DNA of 64,000 nt from Planctomycetota bacterium (GTDB lineage Bacteria > Planctomycetota > Planctomycetia > Pirellulales > Pirellulaceae). Below the pieces are notes generated by a model. The model was not told where the DNA came from. It saw only the letters and a list, made by a program, of their open reading frames with translations, and ran no database searches. A program made the translations under genes and the position numbers. Of the stretch, positions 60,480 to 64,000 are shown in pieces; position 1 is the stretch's first letter, and each line of letters begins with the position of its first letter. The stretch is from contig JAPOIJ010000003.1 in assembly GCA_029979005.1 (NCBI GenBank), positions 1 through 64,000 of the forward strand, written 5' to 3'.

Positions 60480-62630
60480 TTATTGAATGCCGGGTATTTG
60501 CTTTGCTCTGTTTTTCTTTTGCCGTTGAGGTCCAATTGCGGGCTCTGCGTTGCTGACTGGAATTTGTTTTTTCAGTTGAGCGATTAGTGTCTCCATTTCC
60601 GACTGGTTGGCGATATTGTTCCATTCGTTCGGATCATTTCTAAGGTCATATAATTCTTCCGATCCGTCCCGATAGCGAATATATCGATGCGTATTGGTGC
60701 GGACGCTGTGATTGTTTTTTCCGTGTGTTGTTAATGCGGGGTGATGCCAATTTGCTTTCGGGTCTTTCAATAAGGGAACGAGGCTGTTTCCTTCAAGTTC
60801 GTCGCGTGGCGACAATCCGCAGAGCTCGATTAGCGTGGGATAAATAGAGAGTAGCTCAGCAGGCTGCGAGCAAACTTGCCCCTTTTTGCCACCAGGTGGG
60901 ACAATGATGAACGGAACCCGTGTTGCCCGCTCCCAAAGTGATTGTTTTGCCCATCGTTCTTTTTCGCCAAGAAAAAAGCCATGGTCAGAATATAGAATCA
61001 CGATCGTATTGTCTGCCAAGGGACCTTGATAAACCGTATCGAGTAGTCGACCAACCTGCTCGTCAGTAAATCGAATACAGGACAGGTAGGATTGAACCGC
61101 ACGGCGCCAATTAGATGACTTTACAAACCAGGCATGATCGGGCGCAGCCTGGGCAACCATTAATTCACTGGCGATGGCTGGTAGATCATTTCGGTCACCT
61201 GGCTTTACCAGAGGCAGTTCGATTTCATCGAGTGGAATTTGATCGAAAACTCGTTTCGGGGAATAGAAAGGTACATGGGGTCGATAAAAACCAATCGCCA
61301 TAAAAAATGGTTTAACGGTTTGGGGATTCGCATTTGTGCCCTTAGCGGATTCATGGGCTTTGATTTGTTCGATCGCCCAGCTCGCAGTTTGATGGTCTTG
61401 AAATGAACTTTCTTTGTAAGTCTGTGCCCCAAAATCCCAAAGGCCATTTGCTCCTTTCTTTTCAGGAGTGATTAGGCGTTTGTCAATTTTAAGCCTCTGC
61501 CCTGGTCGGGGCCCGATAACGTCAAAATCGCCATCCGGTAGTCCTGAAGTATGATAGATCTTGCCAGTCGTATAAGTTTTGTATCCGTGTGCCGCGAAAT
61601 GGCGAGAGAGTGTGACGTTCTTTTTTAAACTAGCGACGGTCCATGGTTTAGGAGCATTCATATAAACGCCGCTGGTGGAGGGTCTTAACCCGTACATGAT
61701 GCTGGTCCGAGAAGGATTGCAGATAGGAGCTTGGCAGTGGGCGTTGGTAAATAATGTGCCACGTTTAGCGAGACGGTCGATGTTGGGAGAGCTTGCTTGC
61801 GGATGACCGCCCATACAGCCAACCCAGTCATTGAGGTCGTCAATTGCAATCAATAAAACATTTGGCGACTTGTTGGGGGATGGAATTGAAACATCGGTTA
61901 GGTAGATGTCTTTGAATTCAACTTTCATCCCCGGGTCATGAACCTGCAGCCCGATTCCGCCCTGATTAAATTGCCCGTCTGTACGATTGTCAGTGAACTC
62001 AGAGGAGAGTTGGCCGTTGAGAAAAAATTTAAAGTGGTTTTTTCGAGCCACGATTCGAACCTGGTTCCATTGATCGGGCAAAACATCTTTATGCTCAACT
62101 GGAGAAACGAGTTCTGATCGGGTTGCCTCATCGCTCAAATTAATGACGAGGCTGGTACCCCGATCGCAGCGATGTTCTTTGCGATTGGTGAAATGAAAAT
62201 CCCACGCACCGAGAATGTGTTTGCCAATTCCGGGATGGCCTAAATCGGCATGGTAGCCGATCAGCGGACGCTTGCCGGAGGGGTCGGGTTGCGAGCGCAC
62301 TTCGATTCCTGTGTTCCCTTTTCCATGCAATCGGTAGCTAAGTGACAACTCGAAGTCCGTTAAATTCTGGTTTTTCCATGTCAGATAGGAAACGCGATTT
62401 TGAGTGCCCGTACCAACGATCACTCCGTTTTTGACTTTCCAATCCGCGGCGCAATCAGCCGGAACCGCTTGCCAGCCATTCAACGTTTCGCCATCAAAGA
62501 GTGCTGTTTTTGAGCGGCCGGAATTTAGAATTTGATCGGCAGCTGGGACATCGGCGACTGTGAGCGAACCCAAAACAATCAGGCCTACGCTCAGAAGAGA
62601 TAAAGTCACGGATTTGGTTAGGGGACGCAT
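60480..62630 (-). CDS. DUF1080-sulfatase fusion, CNPSR
   Basis: 716 residues from ATG 62630 (MRPLTKSVTLSLLSVGLIVL, a good signal peptide); upstream in-frame ATGs (62651) and the longer frame to 62774 lack support. Residues ~42-246 are a DUF1080 jelly-roll (LFDGETLNGWQAVPADCA, GNTGIEVRSQ, WNQVRIVARKNHFKFFLNG). Residues ~255-716 are a sulfatase of the DDLNDW group: Asp264-Asp265, Cys304 in C-N-P-S-R, SDHGFFLGEKERWAKQSLWE. The residues after the motif read TSIMYG, with Tyr where Thr is usual (TG). A sulfatase carrying a sugar-binding or glycosidase module is the simplest reading. Confidence 0.92.
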   Translation of the reverse strand: MRPLTKSVTLSLLSVGLIVLGSLTVADVPAADQILNSGRSKTALFDGETLNGWQAVPADCAADWKVKNGVIVGTGTQNRVSYLTWKNQNLTDFELSLSYRLHGKGNTGIEVRSQPDPSGKRPLIGYHADLGHPGIGKHILGAWDFHFTNRKEHRCDRGTSLVINLSDEATRSELVSPVEHKDVLPDQWNQVRIVARKNHFKFFLNGQLSSEFTDNRTDGQFNQGGIGLQVHDPGMKVEFKDIYLTDVSIPSPNKSPNVLLIAIDDLNDWVGCMGGHPQASSPNIDRLAKRGTLFTNAHCQAPICNPSRTSIMYGLRPSTSGVYMNAPKPWTVASLKKNVTLSRHFAAHGYKTYTTGKIYHTSGLPDGDFDVIGPRPGQRLKIDKRLITPEKKGANGLWDFGAQTYKESSFQDHQTASWAIEQIKAHESAKGTNANPQTVKPFFMAIGFYRPHVPFYSPKRVFDQIPLDEIELPLVKPGDRNDLPAIASELMVAQAAPDHAWFVKSSNWRRAVQSYLSCIRFTDEQVGRLLDTVYQGPLADNTIVILYSDHGFFLGEKERWAKQSLWERATRVPFIIVPPGGKKGQVCSQPAELLSIYPTLIELCGLSPRDELEGNSLVPLLKDPKANWHHPALTTHGKNNHSVRTNTHRYIRYRDGSEELYDLRNDPNEWNNIANQSEMETLIAQLKKQIPVSNAEPAIGPQRQKKNRAKQIPGIQ

Positions 62631-62788
62631 GTTAATTCCCAAATGGATCATTGGTGTTAATGAGTTACGTTGGCGGATTCGATTATCGTATGAACCGGCA
62701 TATATATCAAAGCGATCAAGAGGACGGCTTAAATATTTGCTTGGTTCAATTTTGCAGTGACTAGATTGAACCAACCGTTTTTGGAGAT

Positions 62789-64000
62789 TTAGTTCTTTAA
62801 GTGGAAATAATCTCGGATCGTGCGCCAGACCAATTTAGAATGTTGCCGACCGGTCGCGTGTTTTTTTGTAGGATAGATCACATGCTTTTTCGGCGATTTG
62901 ATTCGATTTAGTGTGCAGAAAATAGTGGTCGGTGGACAGACGTTGTCTTGAAGCCCGACGCCGCTGAGTACAGGGCATTCGATTTTAGGTGCCAAAAACA
63001 TTACATCAAAGTAGCTCATCGTTTTTAACACTGAATTCCAATTTTGATCCTCTTTGGATTCGATCCACTGGTTCATCTCCGGCCAGCGAGTCAATTTAAA
63101 GTAATTATCCCAGTCCACCAAAAAAGGAATGTCTGCAACACAGTATGCCACCGCGGGATCGAATGCCGCGGTGGCGAGAGCTAAGCCACCCCCCTGACTT
63201 CCTCCCCAGACCGCGATTTTTTGAGGATCAATTTTGGAGTGGGTTTTTAAGAACTCCATGGCGCGAACGCAATCCATGTAGGCGCCGCGATAGAAATAGT
63301 CATCTTTATCTTCGAGTCCGCGAATCCAGAAGTTATTTGGTTTTCCCGGAATGTCTTTTTGACTGTTGCCGTGGCCCCGGATGTTAAATGAAAAAACGGC
63401 AAGATCGTCAAATTTATTGAGAGGCTTCATGTTTTGGCCGTAACCGGGTAACCGCATAACGCAGGGGTGGGGGCCAGGTGTGTTCGGGATTTCCAGCCAG
63501 CCACTGACGCGAACATTTTCGAAACTGCGAAATTCAACCTCAAAGAGCGTCAGTTTTTTATCTTTTGATTCAAGCTGTTTCGTAACGCGATAGTGCGGAT
63601 CGATCTTCCGGAGTTTGGCTTGGGTCTCCGTCCAGAATGTCTCAAAATCTAGTTCAGCGGTTCTGGCACTTTGAATTGCGGAGAGGTTGCTTCCAAATCG
63701 AAAAAGTTGGGATTGCTTTTGTTGACCTGAATTCAAAATGATTTTTGCGAAATAGAATCCCGCCTCCGGCGGGCTGAAGTCGTGTACGACGGAAACAACA
63801 GAACCCGCAGTTAGCTCGAGAGCTTCAGGGTGATCGATTTTGTTTAACGAATTCTGTTGGGCATCACAAAGCGACCATTGCAGGTTGCCCAAGAAGGGTT
63901 CCTTGGTTTCGTTTTTTATTTCTGCTTGAAATTTAATACTTGATTTCAACGTGGTCGTGCCGTCGATTGCTTCAGTTTTGAGATCAATTTTGAGCGGAGC
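62789..64000 (-). CDS. acetyl-xylan-esterase-like hydrolase (5' part outside window)
   Basis: Open frame running past the right edge; at least 403 residues are inside. A TTG at 63949 is in frame, but the frame stays open to 64000 with protein-like sequence (APLKIDLKTEAIDG), so the true start lies outside. The N-terminal part is a beta-sandwich (FYFAKIILNSGQQKQSQLFRF), followed by an AXE1/cephalosporin-C-deacetylase-type alpha/beta hydrolase: VSGWLEIPNTPGPHPCVMRL, nucleophile elbow GGSQGGG, Asp in VGLQDNVCPP, His in KKHATG. It probably removes acetyl groups from a polysaccharide. Same strand as the DUF1080-sulfatase, 158 bases away. Confidence 0.9.
   Translation of the reverse strand, partial: APLKIDLKTEAIDGTTTLKSSIKFQAEIKNETKEPFLGNLQWSLCDAQQNSLNKIDHPEALELTAGSVVSVVHDFSPPEAGFYFAKIILNSGQQKQSQLFRFGSNLSAIQSARTAELDFETFWTETQAKLRKIDPHYRVTKQLESKDKKLTLFEVEFRSFENVRVSGWLEIPNTPGPHPCVMRLPGYGQNMKPLNKFDDLAVFSFNIRGHGNSQKDIPGKPNNFWIRGLEDKDDYFYRGAYMDCVRAMEFLKTHSKIDPQKIAVWGGSQGGGLALATAAFDPAVAYCVADIPFLVDWDNYFKLTRWPEMNQWIESKEDQNWNSVLKTMSYFDVMFLAPKIECPVLSGVGLQDNVCPPTTIFCTLNRIKSPKKHVIYPTKKHATGRQHSKLVWRTIRDYFHLKN

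Noticed and set aside
1-64000. CRISPR arrays, tRNA/rRNA genes, transposases and phage genes.
   Set aside because: None seen: no regularly spaced repeats, no clover-leaf-like conserved segments and no integrase or transposase motifs.

Overview
The window reads as a piece of a planctomycete chromosome, most likely a marine Pirellulaceae-type organism. This is inferred from gene families only: DUF1501, DUF1549/1553, DUF1552 and DUF1592-type cytochrome proteins, DUF1080 modules, an ECF sigma factor coupled to a FecR/LamG protein, and a very high load of secreted type I sulfatases. I see 38 protein-coding genes, two of them cut by the window edges. Almost all carry Sec or Tat signals. I see no rRNA, tRNA, CRISPR array, insertion sequence or phage gene.

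Layout. 1-4471 (-): an operon of DUF1552 protein, DUF1592-type cytochrome and an FG-GAP repeat protein (cut by the left edge). 4639-6231 (+): sulfatase. 6263-10645 (-): five-heme cytochrome with a PA14 domain, then a secreted beta-propeller. 10744-14187: two sulfatases, divergent. 14203-16338 (-): L-serine dehydratase and a nitroreductase, the only plainly cytoplasmic metabolic enzymes. 16634-19858 (+): two tandem sulfatases, the first with a C-terminal VHL-like beta domain. 19910-20995 (-): BPSS1187-type hydrolase. 21334-26060: a regulatory island with an NtrC-type activator, a convergent sensor kinase and a sigma-70-family factor preceded by a textbook sigma-54 promoter. 26168-35211: sulfatase, M14/BPL_N fusion, PhoD-like phosphatase, serine hydrolase, sugar isomerase-like protein and SSS symporter. 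35403-42030: hydrolase-DUF1080 fusion, JmjC-type cupin, BcsL-type acetyltransferase and two beta-propeller proteins. 42115-55513 (-): a six-gene, 13.4 kb probable operon of four sulfatases (one fused to an agarase-like glycoside hydrolase and an EF-hand, one with two EF-hands), a DUF1549/1553 cytochrome and a DUF1501 protein. 55878-59797 (+), divergent from it: ECF sigma factor, FecR/LamG membrane protein and sulfatase. 59894-64000 (-): secretin-N-like small protein, DUF1080-sulfatase fusion and an acetyl-xylan-esterase-like hydrolase (cut by the right edge).

Working model (inference): this is a sulfated-polysaccharide utilisation region. Twelve sulfatases remove different sulfate esters, the agarase-like enzyme and the esterases attack the glycan, and the SSS symporter and isomerase-like protein handle released sugars. 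Two signalling circuits, a sigma-54-to-sigma-70 relay and an ECF sigma/LamG sensor, are placed to control it. The strongest candidates for undescribed biology are the sulfatase-agarase-EF-hand operon facing an ECF/LamG sensor, the sigma relay, and the sulfatase-VHL and M14-BPL_N fusions.
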